NCBI RefSeq assembly: GCF_025751575.1
Contig: NZ_JAOWLA010000012.1
Coordinates: 62,001-126,000 of the forward strand
DNA: 64,000 nt
Reading direction: 5' to 3'
From: Albidovulum sediminicola
Lineage (GTDB): Bacteria; Pseudomonadota; Alphaproteobacteria; Rhodobacterales; Rhodobacteraceae
The number at the start of each line of letters is the position of its first letter. Positions within the stretch are counted from its first letter, which is position 1. The notes under the pieces were generated by a model, which made no database searches, was not told where the DNA came from, and saw only the letters and a list, made by a program, of their open reading frames with translations. Shown here in pieces: positions 19,629 through 27,619 of the stretch. The position numbers and the translations under genes were made by a program.

Positions 19629-19645
19629 AATACCTTTATAATACC
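19629..19645. promoter_or_regulatory. Operator-like direct repeat, murQ side
   Basis: AATACC at 19629-19634 and again at 19640-19645, start to start 11 bp. Read on the minus strand toward murQ this is GGTATT, five bases, GGTATT. The same arrangement occurs in opposite orientation before the kinase gene. It is a likely binding site for the GntR-family regulator encoded at 20642. Confidence 0.6.
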
Positions 19646-19740
19646 TTTTGTCCATTATTTTCTTGGGCACTGCCAGATCCTGTCGATTTCGGCCGATAAT
19701 CATGCAGTTCATCTGCTTTTTCCCTTTCTCCGCACGATTA

Positions 19741-19757
19741 GGTATTGTATTGGTATC
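19741..19757. promoter_or_regulatory. Operator-like direct repeat, kinase side
   Basis: GGTATT at 19741-19746 and GGTATC at 19752-19757, again 11 bp start to start, ending three bases before the kinase ATG. Aligned to the murQ-side site, the shared pattern is AGGTATT-R-TA-WW-GGTAT and then TCATG. The pair flanks the divergent promoter region symmetrically. Confidence 0.6.
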
Positions 19758-19760
19758 TTC

Positions 19761-20645
19761 ATGATGGTCAGCGAAACCCTTTTCCTTGGCGTAGATGGCG
19801 GCGGCACATCCTGCCGTGGCGCGCTCGTCCTTGGCGCCCGCAGGTTCGAGGCGCGGGGCGGGGCGGCCAACGCCATCCGCTTTGATGCGGCGATGCGGAC
19901 TGTGGCTGCCGTCATTGCCGATCTGGCGGGGCAGGCGGGGCTGATGCCGCATCAGATTGCCTCCGCCCGCGCACATGTGGGCCTTGCCGGGGTCATGACG
20001 CCAGAGATGTCGGCGCGCGTGGCCGAGGCGCTGCCGCTTACTGATGTCGTCGTCACCGACGACCAGCCCACCGCGATCGCCGGGGCGCTGGGGGCGGATA
20101 CGGGTTCGGTCGCGGCGATCGGCACCGGATCGTTCGTGGGGCGCCAGTCGGCGGCAGGCATCCGTGTGCTCGGCGGCTGGGGTCTGCCCATCGGCGATCA
20201 GGGATCAGGCGCGCGGCTGGGCCGTCGCCTGTTGGAAGAAGTCATGCTGGCCATCGACGGGTTGCGGGCCCATACGGAGCTGACACGCGCGATTCTCGCC
20301 GACCACGGCGACAGCGCGGCAGAGATTGTCTTTTTCTCCTCGACCGCCGGCGCGACGGACCTCGCGGCCTTCGCGCCGCGCGTTGTCGCGGCCGCCACGG
20401 CGGGCGATGCGGTCGGCGCGCTTCTGATGCGCGAGGGCGCGGACTATATCCGGGCCTGCCTTGCCGCCCTGGGTCATCGTGGGGGTGAGCCGCTTTGCCT
20501 GATGGGCGGTCTTGGCCCGGCCTACGCGCCCTGGCTTGGCGCCGAATACGAACACATGATCCGCGCGCCGCTCGGCTCTTCGCTCGACGGGGCGCTGGCG
20601 CTCGCGCAAAGGCGGGATCAGGCCCGGGGGGAGGGCGCGTCATGA
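19761..20645 (+). CDS. N-acetylhexosamine kinase, BadF/BadG/BcrA/BcrD ATPase family
   Basis: About 294 aa, sugar kinase of the ASKHA fold. The first ATP motif is FLGVDGGGTSC at the N-terminus. The second phosphate loop is AIGTGSF, with the family motif GGWGLPIGDQGSGARLGR next; LCLMGGLGPAYAPWL is the adenosine motif. Relatives phosphorylate GlcNAc or MurNAc, which fits the neighbours murQ and nagA. The frame is open upstream from 19512, but ATG at 19761 (or 19764) begins directly at the ATPase strand. No Shine-Dalgarno is visible; the operator-like repeat occupies that position. Its stop overlaps the regulator gene as ATGA. Confidence 0.88.
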   Translation: MMVSETLFLGVDGGGTSCRGALVLGARRFEARGGAANAIRFDAAMRTVAAVIADLAGQAGLMPHQIASARAHVGLAGVMTPEMSARVAEALPLTDVVVTDDQPTAIAGALGADTGSVAAIGTGSFVGRQSAAGIRVLGGWGLPIGDQGSGARLGRRLLEEVMLAIDGLRAHTELTRAILADHGDSAAEIVFFSSTAGATDLAAFAPRVVAAATAGDAVGALLMREGADYIRACLAALGHRGGEPLCLMGGLGPAYAPWLGAEYEHMIRAPLGSSLDGALALAQRRDQARGEGAS

Positions 20646-21406
20646 CCATCACCGATTTCCTGGACCCGAAACGCTGGCTCAGCCCCGGCGGCGGGCCGCT
20701 TTACGTCCAGCTGCGCAAGCGGATCGAGGCGGGTATCGCCGAAGGTGTCCTGGCCCCCGACACCCCTCTGCCGCCTGAGCGGGAGGTCGCGTCCTTGACT
20801 GAGCTGTCGCGCGTCACGGTGCGCAAGGCCATTGCCGAACTGGTCGACAAGGGGCTGGTGGTGCAGCGCCAGGGCTCCGGCTCCTTCATCGCGGCGGAAC
20901 GACCCAGGGTGGAACAATCGCTCTCACGCCTGACCTCGTTCACCGAGGACATGGCCCGGCGCGGCCTCTCCTCGGTGTCGCAATGGCTGGAGCGCGGGCT
21001 TTTCCTGCCCTCGCCGGAAGAGGTGCTGACGCTCGGCCTCGGCTCCGACGACCAGGTGTCCCGGCTGGCCCGCCTCCGTCTGGCCGACGGCCGCCCGATG
21101 GCGGTTGAGCGCGCGTCCCTCCCGCCCGACATCCTGCCCAACCCGCTGGCCGTCACGCATTCGCTGTATGAGGTGCTGGGGCAGGCGGGGCTTCGGCCGG
21201 TTCGTGCGATCCAGAAGATCTCCGCCGTCAATCTGACCGAGGCCGAGGCGGCGCAGCTGGGGCTGCCCGCAGGCGCGGCCGGTCTCAGGATCGAGCGCAT
21301 CTCCTACCTGCCGGAGGGGCGCGTGGCCGAGTTCACCCGATCACTTTACCGCGGCGACGCCTACGATTTCGTGGCCGAGCTGAGAATTCCGGAGCAACCC
21401 GCATGA
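20642..21406 (+). CDS. GntR-family transcriptional regulator (HutC/NagR type)
   Basis: 254 aa. The N-terminal winged helix contains PLPPEREVASLTELSRVTV, then RKAIAELVDKGLVVQRQG and GSGSFI. The C-terminal UTRA effector domain includes PMAVERASLPPDILPNPL and RIERISYLPEGRVAEFTRS. HutC-type regulators in amino-sugar loci respond to GlcN-6-P or GlcNAc-6-P. The gene sits inside the catabolic operon, coupled at both ends by ATGA overlaps, which suggests autoregulation together with control of the divergent importer (inference). Confidence 0.92.
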   Translation: MTITDFLDPKRWLSPGGGPLYVQLRKRIEAGIAEGVLAPDTPLPPEREVASLTELSRVTVRKAIAELVDKGLVVQRQGSGSFIAAERPRVEQSLSRLTSFTEDMARRGLSSVSQWLERGLFLPSPEEVLTLGLGSDDQVSRLARLRLADGRPMAVERASLPPDILPNPLAVTHSLYEVLGQAGLRPVRAIQKISAVNLTEAEAAQLGLPAGAAGLRIERISYLPEGRVAEFTRSLYRGDAYDFVAELRIPEQPA

Positions 21407-22428
21407 AGACGAGCCTGATGCGCCAGGAGGTGCAAGAAATCCCCGAAGCCGTGGCACGGCTTCTGGATGCTGGCGGGGAGGCGATTCGCGCTGCGGCCGG
21501 GGCGGCGCGGCGACGTGATCCGGCCTTCATCGCGACGGTGGCGCGCGGCTCCTCGGACCACGCCTGCACCTATCTGAAATATGCCGCCGAATTGGTATTG
21601 GGACTGCCCGTCGCCTCGATCGGCCCCTCGGTCGCCTCGATCTACGGCGCGAAGCTGCGGCTCGGGCAGGCGCTGTGCCTGGCGGTTTCACAGTCGGGCA
21701 AGAGCCCGGATATCGTTGAAATGACCCGTTCCGCGCGCGAGTCCGGGGCCTTGACGGTCGCTGTGACGAATGCACCGGCCGCGCCGCTGGGAACAACGGC
21801 GGAGGCGGTGCTGGACATCCACGCGGGGCCGGAGCTGTCGGTCGCGGCGACCAAGACCTTCGTCACTTCGGCCGTCGCGGGGCTAGCGCTGATCGCGCAT
21901 TGGGCGGGGGATGCGCGGCTTCTGGCCGCCCTCGACACCCTGCCGGAACGTCTGGACGCCGCCACGCGCGCCGACTGGTCGCCCCTGGCTGCGGTCATGC
22001 AGAAGGCGGGCTCGCTTTACACGATCGGACGCGGCCCGGCCTTTGCGATCTCGGGCGAGGCGGCGCTGAAATTCAAGGAGACCTGCCAGATCCACGCCGA
22101 AAGCTACTCCTCGGCCGAAGTGCTGCATGGGCCGGTCTCGATTGTCGACGCGGATTTCCCGGTGCTGGCCTTTACCGCCGCCGACGCTGCCGAGGATACG
22201 GTCGTCGAGATCGCCGAGGCGCTGGCGGGGAAGGGGGCGCGGGTGTTCCTGACCTCCGACCGCGCCTCGGCGGCCTGTGTGCTGCCGGCGGTGCGAACCG
22301 ATCACCCTCTGACAGATCCGCTTGCACTGATCGTCAGCTTCTACGCGATGGTCGAAACCGTCGCCCGCGCGCGCGGCATCGATCCCGACACCCCCAGACA
22401 CCTGAAGAAAGTGACTGAAACGCGATGA
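21403..22428 (+). CDS. SIS-domain glucosamine-6-phosphate deaminase-like protein (NagB-II/AgaS type)
   Basis: 341 aa with two SIS domains and no glutaminase domain, unlike GlmS. The first domain has ARGSSDHACTYLKY and SQSGKSPDIVEMT; SVAATKTFVTSAVAG is the loop that closes over the sugar phosphate. The second has TIGRGPAFAISGEAALKFKE and HAESYSSAEVLHGP. Such proteins replace the classical NagB in many proteobacteria and convert GlcN-6-P to fructose-6-P plus ammonia. Position before nagA supports this. An isomerase role on another amino sugar is possible. Confidence 0.88.
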   Translation: MKTSLMRQEVQEIPEAVARLLDAGGEAIRAAAGAARRRDPAFIATVARGSSDHACTYLKYAAELVLGLPVASIGPSVASIYGAKLRLGQALCLAVSQSGKSPDIVEMTRSARESGALTVAVTNAPAAPLGTTAEAVLDIHAGPELSVAATKTFVTSAVAGLALIAHWAGDARLLAALDTLPERLDAATRADWSPLAAVMQKAGSLYTIGRGPAFAISGEAALKFKETCQIHAESYSSAEVLHGPVSIVDADFPVLAFTAADAAEDTVVEIAEALAGKGARVFLTSDRASAACVLPAVRTDHPLTDPLALIVSFYAMVETVARARGIDPDTPRHLKKVTETR

Positions 22429-23594
22429 GCGCCGTCGCCTACACGTCAACGCAGATCTTCGACGGAACCCGGCTCACCCCCGGCGCATTGGTGGTGGAGG
22501 ACGGTCGTGTGTCTGCGGTCGCGTCCGAGGTTCCGCGCGGCATGCGGCAGGTGGAGCTCGGGTCCGGCACGATCGCGCCGGGCTTCATCGACCTGCAACT
22601 CAATGGCGGCGACGGCGTTATGCTGAACGACGCGCCAACGCTTGAGACGCTGGAACGCATGGCCGCCGCCCACGGCGGGCTTGGCGCGACGGCGATCTTT
22701 CCGACGCTGATCACGGATACGCCCGAACAGACCCGCGCGGCGGTCGAGGCCGCCGTCGCCGCGATCGCAACCGGGGTGCCCGGGATCGCGGGCCTGCATC
22801 TTGAGGGGCCGCATCTGTCGCTTGCGCGCAAGGGCGCGCATGACCCGGCGCTGATCCGGCGGATGGAGGATGCGGACCTCGCGTTCCTTGTCGCCTCGGC
22901 GGCGCGTCTTCCCCGACTGATGGTGACGCTGGCGCCGGAAAGCGTCAGCAACGACCAGCTCGCGCGGCTGAGCGCGGGGGGCGTCTACGTCTCTCTGGGG
23001 CACACGGACGCGGATTACGATGTCTGTGTCGCGGCAGCGGGTGCGGGCGCCCGGATCGTTACGCATCTTTTCAACGCGATGAGTCCGCTTGGAAACCGCA
23101 ATCCCGGCCTTGTCGGTGCGGCGCTCGATCGCGGGGGGCTCAGCGCGGGGCTGATTGCCGACGGCATTCATGTCCATCCCGCGGCGATCCGCGCAGCCCT
23201 GGCGGCCAAGCGCGGGCCGTCGCGGATCTTCCTCGTCTCCGATGCCATGGCGACCGCCGGATCGGAGATCACGCGGTTCACTTTGAACGGGCGCGAGATC
23301 CTGCGGCGCGATGGGCGGCTAACGCTGGCCGATGGAACGCTTGCAGGCGCCGACCTGGATATGGCCGGTGCGCTCAGGGTCATGACGCGCGATGTCGGCA
23401 CGGCGCTGGACCATGCGCTGGCGATGGCAACCAGCGGTCCGGCCCGCGCAGTGGGACTTGAAGGGCGCTACGGTCACCTGATGCCGGGACGGGCCGCCGA
23501 TTTCGTCTATCTGGACGATGCGCTGCGCCTCATGGGTGTCTGGCGCGCGGGCCACCAATTGAAGCTATCACCGCCGGCAGGGGCAGCTTCCTGA
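22425..23594 (+). CDS. nagA: N-acetylglucosamine-6-phosphate deacetylase NagA
   Basis: Amidohydrolase giving GlcN-6-P and acetate, 389 aa. Metal and substrate motifs are in order: GFIDLQLNGGDG, HLEGPHLS, SLGHTDADYD, VTHLFNAMSPLGNRNPG, ADGIHVHP and the catalytic Asp in VSDAMATAG. The closing region GRYGHLMPGRAADFVYLD is standard for the fold. It is the last gene of the rightward operon, with a 4-bp overlap with the deaminase gene. No clear terminator follows. Confidence 0.95.
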   Translation: MSAVAYTSTQIFDGTRLTPGALVVEDGRVSAVASEVPRGMRQVELGSGTIAPGFIDLQLNGGDGVMLNDAPTLETLERMAAAHGGLGATAIFPTLITDTPEQTRAAVEAAVAAIATGVPGIAGLHLEGPHLSLARKGAHDPALIRRMEDADLAFLVASAARLPRLMVTLAPESVSNDQLARLSAGGVYVSLGHTDADYDVCVAAAGAGARIVTHLFNAMSPLGNRNPGLVGAALDRGGLSAGLIADGIHVHPAAIRAALAAKRGPSRIFLVSDAMATAGSEITRFTLNGREILRRDGRLTLADGTLAGADLDMAGALRVMTRDVGTALDHALAMATSGPARAVGLEGRYGHLMPGRAADFVYLDDALRLMGVWRAGHQLKLSPPAGAAS

Positions 23595-23735
23595 GCTCGC
23601 ATCTATTTAATATGGATCATCCGATAATCGGTATTATGTAAAATAACTGAATGTGCCGGGCGATACGAAGCGCTGGACCGCCGGGCTTCGCACCGTTACA
23701 GCGATACCACGCCTTTCTATCCTACCGGAGCCCTC

Positions 23736-24428
23736 ATGTCCTTCGACCGCAGCATCAAGATCGCCCCTTCGATCCTCTCCGCCGATTTCGCCAACTTCGG
23801 CCAGGAAATCCGCGCTATCGAGTCTCAGGGCGCGGACTGGGTCCATGTCGATGTCATGGACGGCCACTTCGTGCCGAACCTGACCTTCGGGCCCGCGATG
23901 TGCAAGGCGATCCGTCCCCATATCGGCACGGTCATGGACGTGCATCTGATGATCGCGCCGGTCGATCCCTATATCGCCGCCTTCGCCGAAGCCGGTGCGG
24001 ATATCATTACCGCGCATGTGGAAGCCGGACCGCACATTCACCGAACACTGCAAGCCATTCGCGCAACGGGGAAAAAAGCCGGTCTCGCCTTGAACCCGGG
24101 AACGCCTGCCGCCGCCACAGCGGAGCTTCTGGACCTCGTGGACCTTGTTTGCGTGATGACCGTGAACCCCGGCTTCGGTGGGCAGAAATTCATTCATTCC
24201 CAATTGGATAAGATCAGAACCTTGCGCAAGATGATTGGCGACCGGCCGATCCATATCGAGATCGACGGCGGGATCACCGCCGAGACCGCGCCGCTCGTCG
24301 CGGCGGCAGGCGCTGACGTTCTTGTCGCGGGCTCCGGCGTCTTCTCCGGCGGTTCGGTCGACAAGGCCGATGTCTACGGTCAGAATATCGCGGCCATCCG
24401 CGCCGCCGCCAGCGCCGCGCAAGTCTGA
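23736..24428 (+). CDS. rpe: Ribulose-phosphate 3-epimerase
   Basis: Interconverts ribulose-5-P and xylulose-5-P in the pentose phosphate and Calvin pathways. 230 aa, TIM barrel. Metal and catalytic motifs are [49 protein letters not shown] and IEIDGGI. The upstream 140 bp is AT-rich for this genome and contains the palindrome CCGATAATCGG at 23621-23631. A thioredoxin-like gene follows 10 bp later and then gph. Confidence 0.96.
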   Translation: MSFDRSIKIAPSILSADFANFGQEIRAIESQGADWVHVDVMDGHFVPNLTFGPAMCKAIRPHIGTVMDVHLMIAPVDPYIAAFAEAGADIITAHVEAGPHIHRTLQAIRATGKKAGLALNPGTPAAATAELLDLVDLVCVMTVNPGFGGQKFIHSQLDKIRTLRKMIGDRPIHIEIDGGITAETAPLVAAAGADVLVAGSGVFSGGSVDKADVYGQNIAAIRAAASAAQV

Positions 24429-24438
24429 GGAGAAGACC

Positions 24439-24990
24439 ATGGCCGTCAGCCCGCCCATCTGCGATTTCGGTTGGAAAGCACCGGACTTCACCCTACCCGG
24501 CACCGACGGGCGCGACTGGTCGCTCGCGCAAGTTGCTGGCCCCAAGGGCACATTGGTCATGTTCATCTGCAACCACTGCCCCTATGTCCGATCGGTGCTG
24601 GACCGCATCCTTCGCGATGCACGGGACCTTCAGGGCCTTGGCATCGGGGTGGTAGCCATCTGTGCGAATGACGCCGCGACCTACCCCGACGACAGCTTCG
24701 ACAACATGCGCGCTCTGGCCCAGGCGGAGGGCTTCACCTTCCCCTATCTGCACGATGAAAGCCAAGAGGTGGCGCGCGCCTATGACGCGGCCTGCACGCC
24801 GGATTTCTTCGGCTTCAATACCGCCGGAGAGTTGCAGTATCGCGGCCGCCTCGACGCCTCGGGCCGCAAGGCCGCGGCCCCCGATGTGCCGCGCGAACTG
24901 TTCGAGGCGATGAAGCTTGTGGCCGAGACCGGAAAGGGACCTGAAGACCAGGTGCCCTCCATGGGCTGTTCGATCAAATGGCGCGCATGA
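24439..24990 (+). CDS. Thioredoxin-like redox family protein (AhpC/TSA type)
   Basis: 183 aa with an AhpC/TSA-thioredoxin fold. FTLPGTDGRDWSL leads into LVMFICNHCPYVRSV, where CNHC is a CxxC active site; a third and a fourth Cys lie at AACTPDFFGFN and MGCSIKW. This form with CNHCPYV is a widespread cytosolic thioredoxin-family protein whose partner is unknown. ATG at 24439 follows GAGGAGAAGACC; the open frame upstream to 24235 lies inside rpe and is not coding. It sits between rpe and gph in an apparent operon. Confidence 0.85.
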   Translation: MAVSPPICDFGWKAPDFTLPGTDGRDWSLAQVAGPKGTLVMFICNHCPYVRSVLDRILRDARDLQGLGIGVVAICANDAATYPDDSFDNMRALAQAEGFTFPYLHDESQEVARAYDAACTPDFFGFNTAGELQYRGRLDASGRKAAAPDVPRELFEAMKLVAETGKGPEDQVPSMGCSIKWRA

Positions 24991-25649
24991 GCGCCCTGCC
25001 CTCGGTCATCTTCGACCTGGACGGTACGCTGCTGGATTCGCTTCCGGACATCCAGGCGGCGGTGAACCGCATGCTGGTCGCCGAAGGGCTTGAGCCCCTG
25101 TCCGCGGCGACCGTCCGGGGCTTCATCGGCGACGGGCTGCCCGTGCTGGTTTCGCGCGTCATGGCCGCGCGGGGCATCGACGCCTCGCGCCTCGGCGAAC
25201 TTTCGGCCCGTGTCGGCGCCGACTACACCGCCCATGCGGCGGACCAGACGGTGGTCTTTCCCGGCGTCATCGGAGCCCTGAGCCAACTCCGCGAGCTGGG
25301 GCATCCGCTGGGCCTTTGCACGAACAAGCCCTATAACGCCACCGTAGCGGTCCTTAAGGCGCTGAGCCTTTTTGATTTTTTTAGTTCGATCATCGCGGGG
25401 GACAGCCTGCCCCAGCGCAAGCCCGCGCCTGAGCCGCTTCACGCGGTGCGCGACGCCCTCGGGCGCAGCGGGATCTTCGTCGGTGACAGCGAGGTCGATG
25501 CCGCGACCGCCGGCGCAGCGCAGATGCCCTTCGTTCTATTCGCAGATGGTTTCCTGCGGGTCCCGAAAAGCGAGATCACCTTTAACGCGGAATTCGAGCA
25601 CTTCGACGCCCTGCCCGGCATCATCGCGCAGCTTTCGCGCCTCGTCTGA
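24987..25649 (+). CDS. gph: Phosphoglycolate phosphatase
   Basis: HAD-family phosphatase that removes 2-phosphoglycolate, 220 aa. The nucleophile motif is FDLDGTLLDS. The cap begins DIQAAVNRMLVAEGLEPL; motif II is GLCTNKPYN, with K in LPQRKPAPEPL and the Asp motif FVGDSEVDAATA. ATG at 24987 overlaps the upstream stop as ATGA; an ATG nine bases earlier is less likely. Pairing with rpe recalls cbb-type operons (cbbE, cbbZ), though no RuBisCO gene is in the window. Confidence 0.9.
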   Translation: MSALPSVIFDLDGTLLDSLPDIQAAVNRMLVAEGLEPLSAATVRGFIGDGLPVLVSRVMAARGIDASRLGELSARVGADYTAHAADQTVVFPGVIGALSQLRELGHPLGLCTNKPYNATVAVLKALSLFDFFSSIIAGDSLPQRKPAPEPLHAVRDALGRSGIFVGDSEVDAATAGAAQMPFVLFADGFLRVPKSEITFNAEFEHFDALPGIIAQLSRLV

Positions 25650-25661
25650 CATATTCACACG

Positions 25662-25690
25662 TTGAAATAAGGGCCGCCGACGCCTAACTT
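25662..25690 (+). promoter_or_regulatory. Predicted sigma-70 promoter with SqrR/BigR-like site
   Basis: TTGAAA at 25662-25667, a 17-base spacer, then TAACTT at 25685-25690, about 20 bp before the next ATG. The imperfect inverted repeat ATTC-N8-AAAT at 25653-25668 overlaps the -35 box. It resembles ATTC-N8-GAAT, which I recall for the persulfide sensor SqrR of Rhodobacter capsulatus. Confidence 0.5.
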
Positions 25691-25710
25691 GCGTCGAAAG
25701 GAGAGCCCCG

Positions 25711-26598
25711 ATGAACGCGGACACGAAACCACGCCAAAAATGCGACGTGACGGCCTTCTTCGATGAGGCGACCAACACGGTTTCCCTCGTGGTGCGGGAC
25801 CCCGCGAGCACGGCCTGCGCGATCATCGACTCCGTTCTCGACTTCGACTATTCCGCCGGGCGGACGGACACCAGTTCCGCCGACCGGATTATCGAGCATG
25901 TGAGGGCCGAGGGGCTTGAGACGGTCTGGGTTCTTGAGACCCACGTCCATGCCGACCATCTGTCTGCCGCGCCCTATCTTCAGCAAAAGCTCGGCGGCAA
26001 GATCGGCATCGGCGCCAACATCACCATCGTTCAGAACACCTTCGGCAAGATCTTCAACGAAGGAACGGAATTCCAGCGTGATGGCAGCCAGTTCGACCGG
26101 CTGTTCACCGAGGGCGACAGCTTCGAGATCGGCGCGCTGAAAGCGCGGGTCATGCACACGCCCGGTCATACACCCGCGTGCCTAACCTATGTGATCGAGG
26201 ATTGCGCCTTTGTCGGCGATACGCTTTTCATGCCCGACTATGGCACGGCGCGTTGCGACTTTCCTGGCGGCTCGGCGGCGGATCTTTATAATTCCATCCA
26301 GCGCATCCTGGCATTGCCCGAGGAGACGCGGATCTTCGTCGGCCACGACTACAAGGCACCCGAGCGCGCCAACTACGCCTGGGAAACCACAGTGGGAGAG
26401 CAAAAGGCGCTGAACGTCCATGTCGGCGCAGGCAAACCGATCGAGGAATTCGTGGCGATGCGCACCGCGCGGGACAAGACGCTCGGCATGCCGCGGCTCA
26501 TCATCCCATCGCTTCAGGTGAACATGCGCGCCGGGCAGATGCCACCTGCCGAGGACAACGAAACCGTCTACCTGAAGGTTCCAGTCAACAGATTGTAG
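25711..26598 (+). CDS. MBL-fold persulfide dioxygenase-like hydrolase (Blh/ETHE1-like)
   Basis: Metallo-beta-lactamase fold protein, 295 aa. Metal-site motifs are THVHADHLSAAPYL, the His in HTPGHTPACLTYVI, FVGDTLFMPDYGTARCDFPG and the late His in FVGHDYKAP. GTARCDFPGG is shared by ETHE1-type persulfide dioxygenases and the Blh proteins of BigR operons. These oxidise glutathione persulfide to sulfite and detoxify sulfide. A GAAAGGAG site precedes the ATG. It is monocistronic by appearance, about 60 bp after gph and with its own promoter. Confidence 0.85.
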   Translation: MNADTKPRQKCDVTAFFDEATNTVSLVVRDPASTACAIIDSVLDFDYSAGRTDTSSADRIIEHVRAEGLETVWVLETHVHADHLSAAPYLQQKLGGKIGIGANITIVQNTFGKIFNEGTEFQRDGSQFDRLFTEGDSFEIGALKARVMHTPGHTPACLTYVIEDCAFVGDTLFMPDYGTARCDFPGGSAADLYNSIQRILALPEETRIFVGHDYKAPERANYAWETTVGEQKALNVHVGAGKPIEEFVAMRTARDKTLGMPRLIIPSLQVNMRAGQMPPAEDNETVYLKVPVNRL

Positions 26599-26783
26599 CC
26601 ATAACTAAGATAGTTTCAGTCCGTATATTCTATTGATTTAGAAGGAGAAATAATAATAGCCTGCGGTGCACGCGGCCGTTTTTTCGCGTGACCTGTTCAG
26701 AATCGGTGCTGGAGATCTGTTTCTCATGGACTGCGACGACCCGCTGGAAATCCTGACCATGAAACCCCGGTTCCGTTGAGTCC

Positions 26784-27542
26784 ATGATGCCCGATCTGAG
26801 AGAGCAGGCATCTGCGATCATGAACGCCGAAACCATCGATGATACTTGGGCGGCGCTCGCCAAGAGCCTGACAGGCTATGGCTTCGATGGGATAATCTAC
26901 GGGTTGACCCGCGCCCGGGCCGGGAATTCCGTTGGCGAGGCCGAGGATTTCCTGATCCTGTCGAACTATCCCTCCGATTACCTCGACGCCTTCGCGAAAT
27001 CCGGCCTCTTTGCGAATGGCCCGATGGTCAAATGGGCGCTTGAGAATGACGGGGTGCAGTCCTGGGATCTGATCGCGGAGCGCGCCAAGGCAGGCGAGTT
27101 GTGCGATGCGGAGCTCCGCGTTCTCGAGTTGAACCGGCGTTACGGAATCCTCGCGGGCTACTCGATCAGCTTTCGCGATACCTCGGTCAAGGCCAAGGGG
27201 GGCATCGGTCTTTGCGCCCGCCATCAGGACCAGGCCCATGTCGATGCGATTTGGCGCGACCATGGCAAGAACATCGAGTTCCTCTGCCGGCTCGCGCATA
27301 TGAAACTCAGCTCCCTTCCCTTCCGTCCCCCGAATCGGTCGCTGTCGCCGCGGCAACAAGAGGTCCTCGAGTGGGCGGGCGAGGGCAAGACGACGCAGGA
27401 CATCGCGATCCTTCTGGGCGTGACGGTTGCGACGGTCGAAAAGCATCTTCGCCTGGCGCGGCACGCACTTGCGGCGGAAACCACGGCGCAGGCCGTGCTT
27501 AAAGCGTCCATGCTGAACCAGATCTTCGTGTTCCGGCGCTAA
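26784..27542 (+). CDS. LuxR-family regulator with autoinducer-binding domain (LuxR solo)
   Basis: 252 aa. The N-terminal part (about residues 15-165) has the pattern of the acyl-homoserine-lactone binding domain: LSNYPSDYLDAFAKSGLFAN and, further on, the GYSISFRDTS strand. The C-terminal LuxR helix-turn-helix contains LSPRQQEVLEWAGEGKTTQD and LGVTVATVEKHL. No luxI synthase lies in this window, so it is a solo receptor or pairs with a remote gene. The N-terminus has tandem ATG codons. A 17-codon frame lies just upstream (26727-26780). A shared terminator follows at 27578. Confidence 0.85.
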   Translation: MMPDLREQASAIMNAETIDDTWAALAKSLTGYGFDGIIYGLTRARAGNSVGEAEDFLILSNYPSDYLDAFAKSGLFANGPMVKWALENDGVQSWDLIAERAKAGELCDAELRVLELNRRYGILAGYSISFRDTSVKAKGGIGLCARHQDQAHVDAIWRDHGKNIEFLCRLAHMKLSSLPFRPPNRSLSPRQQEVLEWAGEGKTTQDIAILLGVTVATVEKHLRLARHALAAETTAQAVLKASMLNQIFVFRR

Positions 27543-27570
27543 GCGCCGTTGCTCCCCTGCCCCAGCACAC

Positions 27571-27600
27571 AAAAAAACGGCCGGACAAGCCGGCCGCTTT
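27571..27600 (-). terminator. Bidirectional terminator between the LuxR gene and tsf
   Basis: A 7-bp stem CGGCCGG at 27578-27584 and its complement at 27590-27596, loop ACAAG. It is preceded by seven A residues, giving seven U on the minus strand for tsf, and followed by CTTTTC for the plus-strand luxR transcript. Confidence 0.88.
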
Positions 27601-27619
27601 TCATGACTTTTGCAAAGGA

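Noticed and set aside
21594-21599. Single GGTATT inside the deaminase gene, and another at 23630 before rpe
   Set aside because: Neither has a second half-site 11 bp away, so they do not match the operator design seen at 19629 and 19741.
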